Below, one piece after another: positions 8,408 through 15,918 of a stretch of 64,000 nt of DNA. Source of the stretch: JACVRW01 sp034664085 (GTDB taxonomy: Bacteria; Actinomycetota; Thermoleophilia; Solirubrobacterales; Thermoleophilaceae); NCBI GenBank assembly GCA_034664085.1, contig JAXDII010000099.1, positions 1 through 64,000 on the forward strand. The letters are read 5' to 3'. Position 1 is the first letter of the stretch. Each line of letters opens with the position of its first letter. The position numbers and the translations under genes are program-made. The notes below the pieces were generated by a model, which saw nothing but the letters and a program-made list of their open reading frames with translations, did not search any database and was not told where the DNA came from.

Positions 8408-9393
8408 TGCGCTACTGGGTCCAGCTCGCAACCGAGCAGTTCCCGCCGAGCGAGCTGGTCGAGCAGGCCCGGGAGGCCGAGCGTGCCGGCTTCGACGGCG
8501 TCAACGTCAGCGACCACCTCCAGCCCTGGTGGGAGCCGGGCCACTCCGGCCAGGCGTGGGTGCTGCTCGGCGCGATCGGACAGGCCACGGAGAAGGTCGA
8601 GCTCGGCACGGGCGTCACCGCCCCGGTGCACCGGTACAACCCGGTCGTGGTCGCCCAGCTCGGAGCCACGCTGCAGGAGCTGTTCCCCGGCCGCGGCTTC
8701 CTCGGCATCGGGTCGGGCGAGTCGCTGAACGAGTCGCCCGCCGGAATGGACTGGCCCGGCACGGGCGAGCAGGTACGACGGCTCGAGGAGGCGCTCGAGA
8801 TCATCGGGCGGCTGCTCGACGGCGAGCGGCTCGACTACGAGGGGCGCTACTTCCGCACGAAGGGCGCGTTCCTGCATACCCGCGGGCGCGAGCGCCCGCC
8901 GGTCTACGTGTCCGCCTTCGGACCGGACGCCGCCGGCGTCGCCGCGCGGCACGGGGACGGCCTGTGGACGCTCGCCGACCCGGAGCAGGCGCCGCGGCTG
9001 ATCGAGGCCTATCGGGACGCCCGCGACGAGGCGGGCAAGGACACCGGGGAGATCATCCTGCAGACCGGCTTCTCGTGGGCGCCGGACGACGACGCAGCCC
9101 TCGAGGGAGCCCGGGTGTGGAAGGCCACCCAGCCGCCCGAGTACTTCACCGACGACTGGCACGACCCGAAGGCTATGTACGAGCGAGCCGAGGAAGAGGT
9201 CTCGGACGAGCAGTTCAAGGAGTCGTACATCGTCGGCTCCGACCCCGACCTGCACGTCGAGCGCATCCGCGAGGTCGAGCGGCTCGGAGCGACCGTCGTC
9301 TGCCTGCAGAACGGTTCTGGATCCGATCCGATCGGGGCCCTGCGCACCTACGGCGAGCAGATCCTGCCCGCGCTCAGGGGCGCGCGGGTCTGA
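8407..9393 (+). CDS. LLM-class F420-dependent oxidoreductase (G6PDH-like subgroup)
   Basis: The 328-residue protein is a luciferase-like TIM-barrel oxidoreductase of the type that uses cofactor F420. Diagnostic features are YWVQLATEQFPPSELVEQA at the N terminus, GFDGVNVSDHLQPW near 30, and GTGVTAPVHRYNPVVVAQ near 70. The early YWVQLATEQF and TEKVELGTGVT segments resemble F420-dependent glucose-6-phosphate dehydrogenase-related proteins (TIGR03557-like) rather than FMN monooxygenases. Substrate is unknown. The ATG at 8407 overlaps the TGA of the ferritin-like gene, supporting an operon. F420 use is inferred from family. Confidence 0.92.
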   Translation: MRYWVQLATEQFPPSELVEQAREAERAGFDGVNVSDHLQPWWEPGHSGQAWVLLGAIGQATEKVELGTGVTAPVHRYNPVVVAQLGATLQELFPGRGFLGIGSGESLNESPAGMDWPGTGEQVRRLEEALEIIGRLLDGERLDYEGRYFRTKGAFLHTRGRERPPVYVSAFGPDAAGVAARHGDGLWTLADPEQAPRLIEAYRDARDEAGKDTGEIILQTGFSWAPDDDAALEGARVWKATQPPEYFTDDWHDPKAMYERAEEEVSDEQFKESYIVGSDPDLHVERIREVERLGATVVCLQNGSGSDPIGALRTYGEQILPALRGARV

Positions 9394-9452
9394 CGCTCAG
9401 TCGTCGAGCATGGTGCGGGCCTTGAGCGTCCACGGGACTGGCCTACCCGATC

Positions 9453-9512
9453 GAATTGTGGAAATTCGCACCGTTCGGTTTAGGAACCGACAGTCAGGGA
9501 GACAATCTTGTC
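9453..9512. promoter_or_regulatory. Three tandem short dyads upstream of a sigma factor gene
   Basis: In the 254-base gap before the sigma gene, three perfect inverted repeats follow one another: CGAATT/AATTCG around GTGGA (9452-9468), TCGGTT/AACCGA around TAGG (9475-9490) and AGACAA/TTGTCT around TC (9500-9513). The stretch is much more AT-rich than the flanks. Such clustered dyads suit operators or promoter elements. The downstream gene is a SigB/F/G-type factor, which commonly autoregulates. No obvious GGGTAT-type -10 was identified. Function is inferred. Confidence 0.45.
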
Positions 9513-9647
9513 TAGGTCACCGCTTCGAGGGGCTCAGGCCACCCGAAGCGGCACCACGCAACATGAGGGGGACGACGCGCGGTCGCCTTGGTCGGATCGG
9601 CCGCACTGCGGACCTCACGTCAGGTAACACACCGACGGAGGTTCGAT

Positions 9648-10460
9648 ATGTGTGCAGTCGCGTTCGCCGCAACCGGCGTCCCCACCCGCTTTGCCCGCCG
9701 CAGGACCAGTGACCGCGCCGAAGCGCGGGAGACCGAGCGGCAGCTACTGATCCGCTACCACCGCGACGGCGACCTGGCCGCCCGGGAGCAGCTCGCCGAG
9801 AGCTTCCTGCCGCTGGCTCGCGATCTGGCGCTGCGGTACACCTATACCGACGAGCCGTTCGACGACCTGCTGCAGGTGGCCAGCCTCGGCCTGATCAAGG
9901 CGATCGACCGCTTCGAGCCCGACCGTGGCACGAAGTTCACGAGCTACGCCGCACCCACGATCCTCGGCGAGCTCAAGCGCCACTTTCGCGACAAGGGCTG
10001 GGCGCTGCACGTGCCGCGCGACCTGCAGGAGCGGACGCTCGCGGTCAGCAGGGCCACGGAGACGCTGTCCAAGGAGCTCGGCCGCTCGCCCAAGGTGCGG
10101 GAGGTGGCCAAGGAGCTCGGCTGCAGCATCGAGGAGGTGCTCGAGGCGCAGGAGGCCTCGGCCAGCTACGAAGCAGCGTCCCTGGACGCGCCGACTTCGC
10201 GCGACGACGACGAGGCCGCAGCGCTCGTCGACCTGATGGGCGACGAGGACACCTCGTACGACCTGGTCGAGAGCCGCGACGCGATCGCCAGCACGTGGAA
10301 GGCGCTGCCCGACGTGGAGCGCCGTGTGCTCGAGCTGCGCTTCATGCACGACCTCACGCAGAGGGAGATCGGCGAGCGGATCGGCTATTCGCAGATGCAC
10401 GTGTCGCGCCTGCTGCGGCGCGCGCTCGACCGGCTGGAGACGGCCGCAGCCGCCGCTTGA
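9648..10460 (+). CDS. RNA polymerase sigma factor, SigB/SigF/SigG type (group 3)
   Basis: The 270-residue protein has sigma region 2 (DDLLQVASLGLIKAIDRF then GTKFTSYAAPTILGELKR, about residues 66-110), region 3 (LSKELGRSPKVREVAKELG) and region 4 (LRFMHDLTQREIGERIGYS, C-terminal). The FTSYAAPTILGELKRHFRD signature is typical of SigB/F/G stress-response factors. The ATG at 9648 is preceded by GGAGG at 9637-9641 with a 6-base gap, which decides the start over an in-frame upstream codon. The 3' end overlaps the opposite-strand DUF72 gene by about 107 bases. No anti-sigma gene is adjacent, so control is not visible here. Confidence 0.96.
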   Translation: MCAVAFAATGVPTRFARRRTSDRAEARETERQLLIRYHRDGDLAAREQLAESFLPLARDLALRYTYTDEPFDDLLQVASLGLIKAIDRFEPDRGTKFTSYAAPTILGELKRHFRDKGWALHVPRDLQERTLAVSRATETLSKELGRSPKVREVAKELGCSIEEVLEAQEASASYEAASLDAPTSRDDDEAAALVDLMGDEDTSYDLVESRDAIASTWKALPDVERRVLELRFMHDLTQREIGERIGYSQMHVSRLLRRALDRLETAAAAA

Positions 10461-11244
10461 GCGAGCGGGCGTTCTCGACGGCGAATCCCTCCCAGTCGTT
10501 GTTGAAGTAGACCAAGACCTCGGCCCGGCGGCGCCAGCGAGCGATCCGCCGGGCCCACTCGTCCAGCTCCGTCTCCGAGTAGTTCCCGCGCCGCCCGCGG
10601 CGCCCGTGGTGCAGGCGCGCGAGCGTCCAGTCGGCGGTCAGCTCGTGAGCCTGGAACGGCCACCGCGGGTGGTCCCCGATCACCAGCGCGGCGCCGTGCT
10701 CGCGCAGCAGCGAGTAGACCTCCTCGACGAACCAGCTCTCGTGGCGGAACTCGAAGCAGTGCCGTCCCGGAGGAACCAGCTCGAGCGTCGTGGCGACGCG
10801 CTCGAGTGCGTCGCCCTCGCGCCGGAACGTGGCCGGGAACTGCCAGACCACCGGCCCCAGCTTGCCGGACTCCACGAGCGGCGTGATGCGCTCGTAGTAG
10901 CGGTGGATGCCCTCGCCGACGTCGCGCAGGCGGCGCACATGCGTGAGGTAGCGGCTGGCCTTCAGCGCGAACACGAAGTCGTCGGGGGTCTGCTCGACCC
11001 AGCGCGCCACGGCGTCGCGGGAGGCCAGCCGGTAGAAGGTCGAGTTCACCTCGACCGTGTCGAACTCCTCGGCATAGCGCTCGAGCCAGCGCGACTTCGG
11101 AAGCCCCTCGGGGTAGAGGCGTCCGCGCCAGTCGTCGTAGTTCCAGCCCGAGCAGCCGACCCGGACCGGCCTGGCGCTACTCGGAGACGAGCGTCTGCCG
11201 GTCGCGCTCCGTGAAGTCGACCTTGTCGGTGCGCGCACGGTCAC
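10354..11244 (-). CDS. DUF72 family protein
   Basis: DUF72 proteins have a TIM-barrel-like fold of unknown reaction. The core shows VGCSGWNYDDWRGRLYPEG, FDTVEVNSTFYRL, VWQFPATFR, CFEFRHESWF and YFNNDWEGFAVENA. The 296-residue frame is longer than usual (about 240-260). The first 26 residues overlap the small membrane-protein gene at 11177, and the last 36 are read from the antisense of sigma region 4, giving a low-complexity Ala/Arg tail. No standard start codon lies directly before VGCSGW, so the ATG at 11244 or GTG at 11238 is used, or a nonstandard start. Convergent overlap with the sigma gene is unusual. Confidence 0.88.
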   Translation of the reverse strand: MTVRAPTRSTSRSATGRRSSPSSARPVRVGCSGWNYDDWRGRLYPEGLPKSRWLERYAEEFDTVEVNSTFYRLASRDAVARWVEQTPDDFVFALKASRYLTHVRRLRDVGEGIHRYYERITPLVESGKLGPVVWQFPATFRREGDALERVATTLELVPPGRHCFEFRHESWFVEEVYSLLREHGAALVIGDHPRWPFQAHELTADWTLARLHHGRRGRRGNYSETELDEWARRIARWRRRAEVLVYFNNDWEGFAVENARSLKRRLRPSPAGRARAAAGATRASANSRSARRSPSA

Positions 11245-11443
11245 GCTGCTCCTGGAGGCTTGCCGCCTGCTTACGCTGGCGGGTGAAGTCGGCCACCGCG
11301 GCGCCGGCGATGATCAAGATCGCCAGCGGCAGGGCCACCACCACGGCTCCGCCGAAGAAGCTCAGGGACATGACGACGAGCGCCAGGCCAAACGCACCGG
11401 CGATGATTGTTGCTCCCCACATGCCGTGGAGGTACCCGCCCAC
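11177..11443 (-). CDS. Small two-helix membrane protein
   Basis: The 88-residue product has two predicted membrane helices: IIAGAFGLALVVMSLSFFGG and ALPLAILIIAGAAVADF, separated by a short turn. The C-terminal 35 residues are charged and cytoplasmic (FTRQRKQAASLQEQRDRAR). It is unlike any family I can name. The start is a GTG at 11443, or an ATG at 11422 (MWGATIIAG). It lies 15 bases after the upstream secreted protein's stop, and its 3' end overlaps the DUF72 gene's 5' region, so these minus-strand genes may be co-transcribed. Confidence 0.7.
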   Translation of the reverse strand: MGGYLHGMWGATIIAGAFGLALVVMSLSFFGGAVVVALPLAILIIAGAAVADFTRQRKQAASLQEQRDRARTDKVDFTERDRQTLVSE

Positions 11444-11458
11444 TCGCGGGCGAAACCG

Positions 11459-12394
11459 CTAGCGCGGGCGCGGCAGCCGGCTGGTGTCGACCACGTCGAA
11501 CGCGCTGCCGGGTACACGATGGAGCGAGTGCAGCTGGTCGTTGTCCCAGCCGGGATGCGGCGCGCCGCTCACGTACCAGGGCGAGCCGTTGTCGGCCAGG
11601 ATCATGCCGTAGCGCTTCAGCGCCCTGAGCACGATGCGCGCCTGGCGCGGGAAGCGCGAGATGTCGTAGCCGGGCCGCAGCCGCAGCCGCTGGCCCATCG
11701 CCGGCAGGTCCGGGTCGGTCAGCTCGGACGCGAAGTGGCGTGCCGGGTACACGTACGCGCGCCGCGTCCGCTCGGCCGTGAAGCGCAGCGCGTGCTCGAT
11801 GCGGCCGCGCTTGACCTCGTCGTAGCGGGCCAGGCCCGGCAGGATCGGCAGGCCGGCGGCGTCCGCCGAGGTCCAGCCGCGCGGGCGGAGCCGATTCGAG
11901 CGCAGGTTCCAGGTGGCGCCCGAGCCGGCGGTCCAGCGCGCGCCTCCGGCCTGCGGATACGCGGCGAACAGCTCGTGCAGGCGGCAGCGGACGCGGTCCA
12001 CCACGATCACGTGGCGGTCGCCGTCCGCGCCGCGCCCGCCCTCGATCGGCGCGTTCGCCGGCACCGGGTAGCGGCCGCGGTCGGACTCGTCCGCGTACTC
12101 GAAGCTCACCGGCACCCTGGCCTGGCCGGAGCCGACCGTCACGAACGGGATGCCGATTGGCCCGCCCTCCCAGAGGCCGGATCCGAAGTCGGCGTGCATG
12201 GTCTCCCCGAGGCCGATCGAGCGCACGATCGCGGCCGAGCGCGGGTGCAGCGGGAGCCGGTCGACCCGCTGGTTCCAGTGGCTGCTCTTCGGGAAGATCG
12301 GGCAGTGCGGCGCGCCCGGCAGCGAACTGGCCTGGGCTGCCGCCGGCGTCACCGCCAGCGCGACAGCGGCGAGCAGTGAGGGGATCGCCCTCAT
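11459..12394 (-). CDS. Secreted protein of unknown function
   Basis: The 311-residue protein has a clear signal peptide (basic MRAIPSLL, then AAVALAVTPAAAQASS, cleavage probably after AQA). The mature protein has conserved-looking segments: CPIFPKSSHWNQRVDRLP near 30, GSGLWEGGPIGIPF near 72, VSFEYADESDRGRYPVP near 95, and DNDQLHSLHRVPGSAFDVVD at the C terminus. An Asp/His-rich C terminus and a WNLRSNRLRP segment hint at an enzyme or carbohydrate-binding protein, but I cannot assign a family. Function is not inferred further. It sits between a cupin gene and a small membrane protein. Confidence 0.84.
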   Translation of the reverse strand: MRAIPSLLAAVALAVTPAAAQASSLPGAPHCPIFPKSSHWNQRVDRLPLHPRSAAIVRSIGLGETMHADFGSGLWEGGPIGIPFVTVGSGQARVPVSFEYADESDRGRYPVPANAPIEGGRGADGDRHVIVVDRVRCRLHELFAAYPQAGGARWTAGSGATWNLRSNRLRPRGWTSADAAGLPILPGLARYDEVKRGRIEHALRFTAERTRRAYVYPARHFASELTDPDLPAMGQRLRLRPGYDISRFPRQARIVLRALKRYGMILADNGSPWYVSGAPHPGWDNDQLHSLHRVPGSAFDVVDTSRLPRPR

Positions 12395-12418
12395 TGCGTG
12401 CCTAGCGGCGGCGGATCG

Positions 12419-12835
12419 CTAGTTGCCGGTTCCCGTGCGGCTGGTCTCGCCCTCGGGAAGGCGGCCGTCGCGCCCCACGTACCCGTCCTTGCCCCCGGTC
12501 ACGAGGTACAGGGCCGGCTCGCCGCCCACGTTCTTGATCTTGCGCACCGTCGCGGCGTCCACGCGCGCCAGCCCGCCCGGGCCGAGCACGTGCGTGGACT
12601 CGTCGTTCAGCGTCAGCTCGATCCGGCCGCGGTAGAGGAAGTACAGCTCCTCCTGCTCCTCGTGGTAATGGCGTCCGGTCTCGAAGCCCGGCGGGATCTC
12701 GATCGCGTTGACGCCGAAGGCCGTCACCCCCAGCTCGCGCCGCACCTTGCGGAAGCCCGGCCCGTCGCCGAGCGCATCCACGTTGGCGACCGCGTAGCCG
12801 TCGCCCTCCACGACATCCTTCACCTCGTCAGCCAT
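12419..12835 (-). CDS. Cupin-domain protein
   Basis: The 138-residue protein is a single cupin. The first cupin motif is GRHYHEEQEELYFLYRGRIEL (residues about 54-74), with two His and Glu as metal ligands, and the second is LGPGGLARVDAATVRKIKN (about 83-101). The second motif lacks the usual His, ending in RKIKN, so metal coordination may be reduced. Length and composition suit a stand-alone sensor or small enzyme. The C terminus is acidic and flexible. It lies between the secreted protein and the ABC permease operon and is not obviously part of either. Confidence 0.88.
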   Translation of the reverse strand: MADEVKDVVEGDGYAVANVDALGDGPGFRKVRRELGVTAFGVNAIEIPPGFETGRHYHEEQEELYFLYRGRIELTLNDESTHVLGPGGLARVDAATVRKIKNVGGEPALYLVTGGKDGYVGRDGRLPEGETSRTGTGN

Positions 12836-12857
12836 GGGCGCAGCGTAGCGCCGCCAG

Positions 12858-13634
12858 CTAAGCGGCGCGCTCGGCGCTGCGCAGCCCGCCGCGCGCCCAG
12901 AGCGCCGTCAGAGCCGCCAGGCCGCCGGCCACGGCGAAGGCGACGAGCAGCTTCACCGGGTCGCCGGCGATCAGGCCGCGGCAGGCCTCGATCACCAGAG
13001 TGACCGGGTTGACCGAGGCGGCCGCCTTGACCCAGCCGGTCAGCAGGTCGTAGGGCACCCACACCGGCGCCAGGAACAGGATCAGGAAGACCGGCATCTG
13101 CATCGCCGGCCCGGCCTGCATCGTGCGCAGCCTCATGGCGACGCCGCTGCCGAACAGCATCGCCGCGGCGTTCACCAGCAGGGCCAGCGTGTAGAGCCCG
13201 AGCAGGTCGAGACCGCCGCCGCCGACGTTCATCCCGCTGATCAGCGCGACCAGCGTGATCGCGGCGACGGTGAACGCCGCGCGCAGCACCGCACCGATCC
13301 AGTAGCCGGCCACGATCCCCCCGCGGCGCGGCGCGGCCATCATCAGCCGGCGCGAGAAGCCCGACTCGAAGTCGCGCGCGATCGCGAAGCCGGTGAAGAC
13401 GCCGCCGAAGGCCGAGGCCTGCAGCAGCACGAAGCCGTAGACGAAGGCGGTGTAGCCGGCGTCGAAGTCGAAGCCCGGCACAGACTCCACACGCGAGAGC
13501 CCGCCCGCGAACGCGGCGAAGAAGAACAGCGGGAACAGCAGCGACGGGATGATCATCGCCGGGTTCGTGAAGAAGTTGTGCGCGGAGCGCCAGGCCACCG
13601 CGCGCGCCACCGACCAGAAGGACCCGCGGCTCAC
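12858..13634 (-). CDS. ABC transporter permease (ABC-2 type), second subunit
   Basis: The 258-residue protein is an ABC-2-type permease with about six membrane segments. Residues ARDFESGFSRRLMMAAPRR resemble the DrrB-like cytoplasmic loop. The start GTG at 13634 overlaps the upstream permease stop (GTGA), which settles the start and shows translational coupling. Together with the 260-residue permease and the DrrA-like ATPase it forms an exporter with two different permease halves. The substrate is unknown; drug or lipid export is the family norm. The divergent MarR gene suggests inducible control. Confidence 0.92.
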   Translation of the reverse strand: MSRGSFWSVARAVAWRSAHNFFTNPAMIIPSLLFPLFFFAAFAGGLSRVESVPGFDFDAGYTAFVYGFVLLQASAFGGVFTGFAIARDFESGFSRRLMMAAPRRGGIVAGYWIGAVLRAAFTVAAITLVALISGMNVGGGGLDLLGLYTLALLVNAAAMLFGSGVAMRLRTMQAGPAMQMPVFLILFLAPVWVPYDLLTGWVKAAASVNPVTLVIEACRGLIAGDPVKLLVAFAVAGGLAALTALWARGGLRSAERAA

Positions 13635-14413
13635 GTGCGCACCATCCGCGTCCGCAGGGCCGACGAGGCGGCGGCCATCGCGATCAGGGCGATCCCGCCC
13701 GCGCACGCGAAGCCGAGCGCCAGCGCCTCGCCGTCCCAGCCCACGATCACCAGCGAGCGGACGCCCTCGAGGATGTAGGACACGGGGTTCCAGTCGGCCA
13801 CCGTGCGGAACCAGCCGGTCTCGATCAGGTTGCGCGGCAGCGCCATCGACGACAGGAACAGCGCGGCGAAGAAGAGCGGGAACACGCCCTGCACCGCCTC
13901 GCCCGAGCCGGTGCGCAGGGCGACGAACGCCCCGATGGAGCCGAACGCCAGCGAGGTCACGAGGGACAGCGCGACGATCACCAGTGCGCCGGCCACGCCG
14001 GCTTCGATCCCCGCGCCCGCAACCACCCCCACCACCACGAACGTCACGGCCTGGATCAGGCCCAGCGCCAGGATGCCGGCCAGCTGGCCGGCGAGCAGTG
14101 CCACGCGCCGCAGCGGCGTGAGCGACAGGCGGTTGAGGAAGCCGGTCTCGATGTCGTTCGCGACGTTGGTCCCGGCGCTGTTCGCGGCGAAGAGCGCGCC
14201 CTGGACGAACGGGATCGCGAGGGCAAAGGCCAGGTAGGAGTCACTCGGGAAGCCGGGCAGGCTGGTGGCCGAGTCGAGGCCGCCGGAGTTGATGGCCAGC
14301 AGCATCAGCGGGAACACGAGCGAGGGAATGACCATCGCCGGCTGGCGCAGCGTGCGCAGCACCGAGCGGCGCGCCAGCACGCCCACCTGGACAGCGAAGG
14401 TGCTGCGGCTCAA
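13631..14413 (-). CDS. ABC transporter permease (ABC-2 type), first subunit
   Basis: The 260-residue protein is a DrrB-like ABC-2 permease. It starts MSRSTFAVQVGVLARRSV and has about six membrane segments; NDIETGFLNRLSLTPLRR near residues 86-103 is the coupling loop in the first cytoplasmic domain, matching the equivalent DFESGFSRR loop in the neighbouring permease. Sequence similarity between the two suggests an old duplication. It starts 3 bases inside the ATPase gene's stop region (overlap 14410-14413). The three-gene operon encodes a half-transporter pair with one ATPase. Confidence 0.92.
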   Translation of the reverse strand: MSRSTFAVQVGVLARRSVLRTLRQPAMVIPSLVFPLMLLAINSGGLDSATSLPGFPSDSYLAFALAIPFVQGALFAANSAGTNVANDIETGFLNRLSLTPLRRVALLAGQLAGILALGLIQAVTFVVVGVVAGAGIEAGVAGALVIVALSLVTSLAFGSIGAFVALRTGSGEAVQGVFPLFFAALFLSSMALPRNLIETGWFRTVADWNPVSYILEGVRSLVIVGWDGEALALGFACAGGIALIAMAAASSALRTRMVRT

Positions 14414-15399
14414 GCGGCCACCACCTCGCGCTCCGTCGGCTCGGCCTCTTCATCGCCCGCCCCTTCCAGCGAGCGGCCGGTCTTGGCCAGGAACACGTCG
14501 TCGAGCGTGGGCGCGTGCAGCTGGAGGTGCTCCACGCGGACGTTCTCGGCGTCGAGGCGGCGCACCACCTCGGCCAGCTGGGCCTCGCCCTCGGACAAGC
14601 GCACCGCCGCACCCTTGGGCGACGAGTTGGCGGGCTCGCCGAAGCGCGCCAGCACCTCGCGCGTGCGGCCGAGGTCGGCGGCCTCCGCAGGGATGATCTC
14701 GACGGTCGGCCGGCTGATCTCCGACTTGAGCGCCTCGGGCGTGCCCTCGGCCACGATGCGACCGTGGTCGATGATCCCGATGCGGTCGGCGAGGACGTCG
14801 GCCTCCTCGAGGTACTGGGTCGTCAGGAAGACCGTCACCCCGCTCTCGGAGGCGAGGTACTGCACCTCGTCCCAGAGCGCGCTGCGGCTCTGCGGATCGA
14901 GGCCGGTGGTGGGCTCGTCGAGGAACAGGATGCGCGGCTCGTGCACGAGCGCGAGCGCGAGGTCGAGGCGGCGCTTCATGCCGCCGGAGTAGGTGCGGAC
15001 CTTGCGGTCCGCCGCCTGCGACAGGCCCACGCGCCCCAGCAGCTCGCCCGCGCGCCGGCGAGCATGGTCACCGCGCATGCCGTGCAGGGCCGTCTGGAGC
15101 TTCATGTGCTCGGCGCCCGTGAGGAACGGGTCGAGCGCGGCCTCCTGCAGCGCGGCGCCGATCGCGGAGCGCACCGCCGGGCCCTCCGACACGACGTCGT
15201 GTCCGGCCACCCGCGCCGTGCCCGACGTGGGCGGCAGCAGGGTGGTGAGCATGTGCACGGTGGTGGACTTGCCGGCGCCGTTGGGGCCGAGGAAGCCGTA
15301 CACCTCGCCCGTCTCAACCTGCAGGTCGATGCCGTCGACCGCTCGCGGCCCCTTCTTGAACTCGCGCACCAGCTGCGCGGCTTCGATGGCTGGACTCAT
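14410..15399 (-). CDS. ABC transporter ATP-binding protein, DrrA family
   Basis: The 329-residue ATPase has Walker A GPNGAGKST near residue 40, signature YSGGMKRRLDLALALV near 138, and Walker B ILFLDEPTTGLD near 160. The H-loop position carries Gln (FLTTQYLEEAD), which is typical of the DrrA daunorubicin-exporter family. A C-terminal extension (about 230-329) matches the DUF4162 region. I chose ATG at 15399 (MSPAIEAAQ). It powers the two ABC-2 permeases downstream. The promoter region is shared with the divergent marR gene, and a MarR-type dyad sits in its likely -35 region. Confidence 0.95.
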   Translation of the reverse strand: MSPAIEAAQLVREFKKGPRAVDGIDLQVETGEVYGFLGPNGAGKSTTVHMLTTLLPPTSGTARVAGHDVVSEGPAVRSAIGAALQEAALDPFLTGAEHMKLQTALHGMRGDHARRRAGELLGRVGLSQAADRKVRTYSGGMKRRLDLALALVHEPRILFLDEPTTGLDPQSRSALWDEVQYLASESGVTVFLTTQYLEEADVLADRIGIIDHGRIVAEGTPEALKSEISRPTVEIIPAEAADLGRTREVLARFGEPANSSPKGAAVRLSEGEAQLAEVVRRLDAENVRVEHLQLHAPTLDDVFLAKTGRSLEGAGDEEAEPTEREVVAA

Positions 15400-15423
15400 A
15401 GCTCCGAAGCCTAACAAGAAAAA

Positions 15424-15440
15424 GTTGAGGTAGTCAACTA
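15424..15440. promoter_or_regulatory. MarR-type operator between divergent exporter and marR genes
   Basis: AGTTGAGGTAGTCAACT is a perfect dyad with 6 bp arms (AGTTGA/TCAACT) and a 5-base centre. It lies in the 72-base gap between the ABC exporter (minus) and the MarR gene (plus). The minus strand reads TTGACT at 15437-15432, which can serve as the exporter -35. The plus strand has TATCAT at 15456-15461, a likely -10 for marR with a transcript start only a few bases before the ATG. A 15-18 bp dyad of this kind is standard for MarR dimers. Binding by the neighbouring MarR protein is inferred. Confidence 0.6.
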
Positions 15441-15471
15441 TCGCCTAGGTCGATTATCATCTACTTCCACT

Positions 15472-15918
15472 ATGGCCGTGGACAAGGATCCGGCGAGCGA
15501 AGCCTGGGAGCTCCTGTGGGAGGTCATGCAGGCGAACAAGCCGCGCTTCATGGCCCTGGCGCAGGAGCTCGGCCTGTCCCCCGTGCAGCTGCACACGCTG
15601 CGCATCATCGAGCCGGGCGTCGAGGTGCCGATGAGCTCGCTGGCCGGCAAGCTCTTCTGCGACAACTCGAACGTCACCGGCATCGTCGACCGGCTCGAGG
15701 CGCGTGACCTGGTCGAGCGCCGGCCCGCGGAGAACGACCGGCGCGTGAAGCTGCTGGTGCTGACCGCCGAGGGCGAGCGCATCCGCGGCATCGCCCACGG
15801 GCAGATGACGCAGCCCCCGCCCGAGATCGCGGCGCTCCCGATCGAGCACAAGCGAGCGCTGCGCGACGCCCTGCGGGCGGCGGTCGACTCTCGCGACGCC
15901 GCCACCGCCTCGCGCTAG
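15472..15918 (+). CDS. MarR family transcriptional regulator
   Basis: The 148-residue winged-helix protein has the MarR core: PVQLHTLRIIEPG near 37, SSLAGKLFCDNSNVTGIVDRLEARDLVER (helix-turn-helix and start of wing) near 54-82, and RRPAENDRRVKLLVLTAEG (wing) near 83-101. It is expected to repress its own gene and the divergent DrrAB-type exporter, releasing DNA when a small ligand binds. The ATG at 15472 has no Shine-Dalgarno sequence and lies just after a probable -10, so the mRNA may be leaderless. Its TAG stop shares CTAG with the opposite gene. Confidence 0.94.
   Translation: MAVDKDPASEAWELLWEVMQANKPRFMALAQELGLSPVQLHTLRIIEPGVEVPMSSLAGKLFCDNSNVTGIVDRLEARDLVERRPAENDRRVKLLVLTAEGERIRGIAHGQMTQPPPEIAALPIEHKRALRDALRAAVDSRDAATASR

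Noticed and set aside
9410..9712. Plus-strand 100-codon frame overlapping the sigma gene start
   Set aside because: Composition is Arg-rich and random, and the real sigma start with GGAGG lies in another frame.
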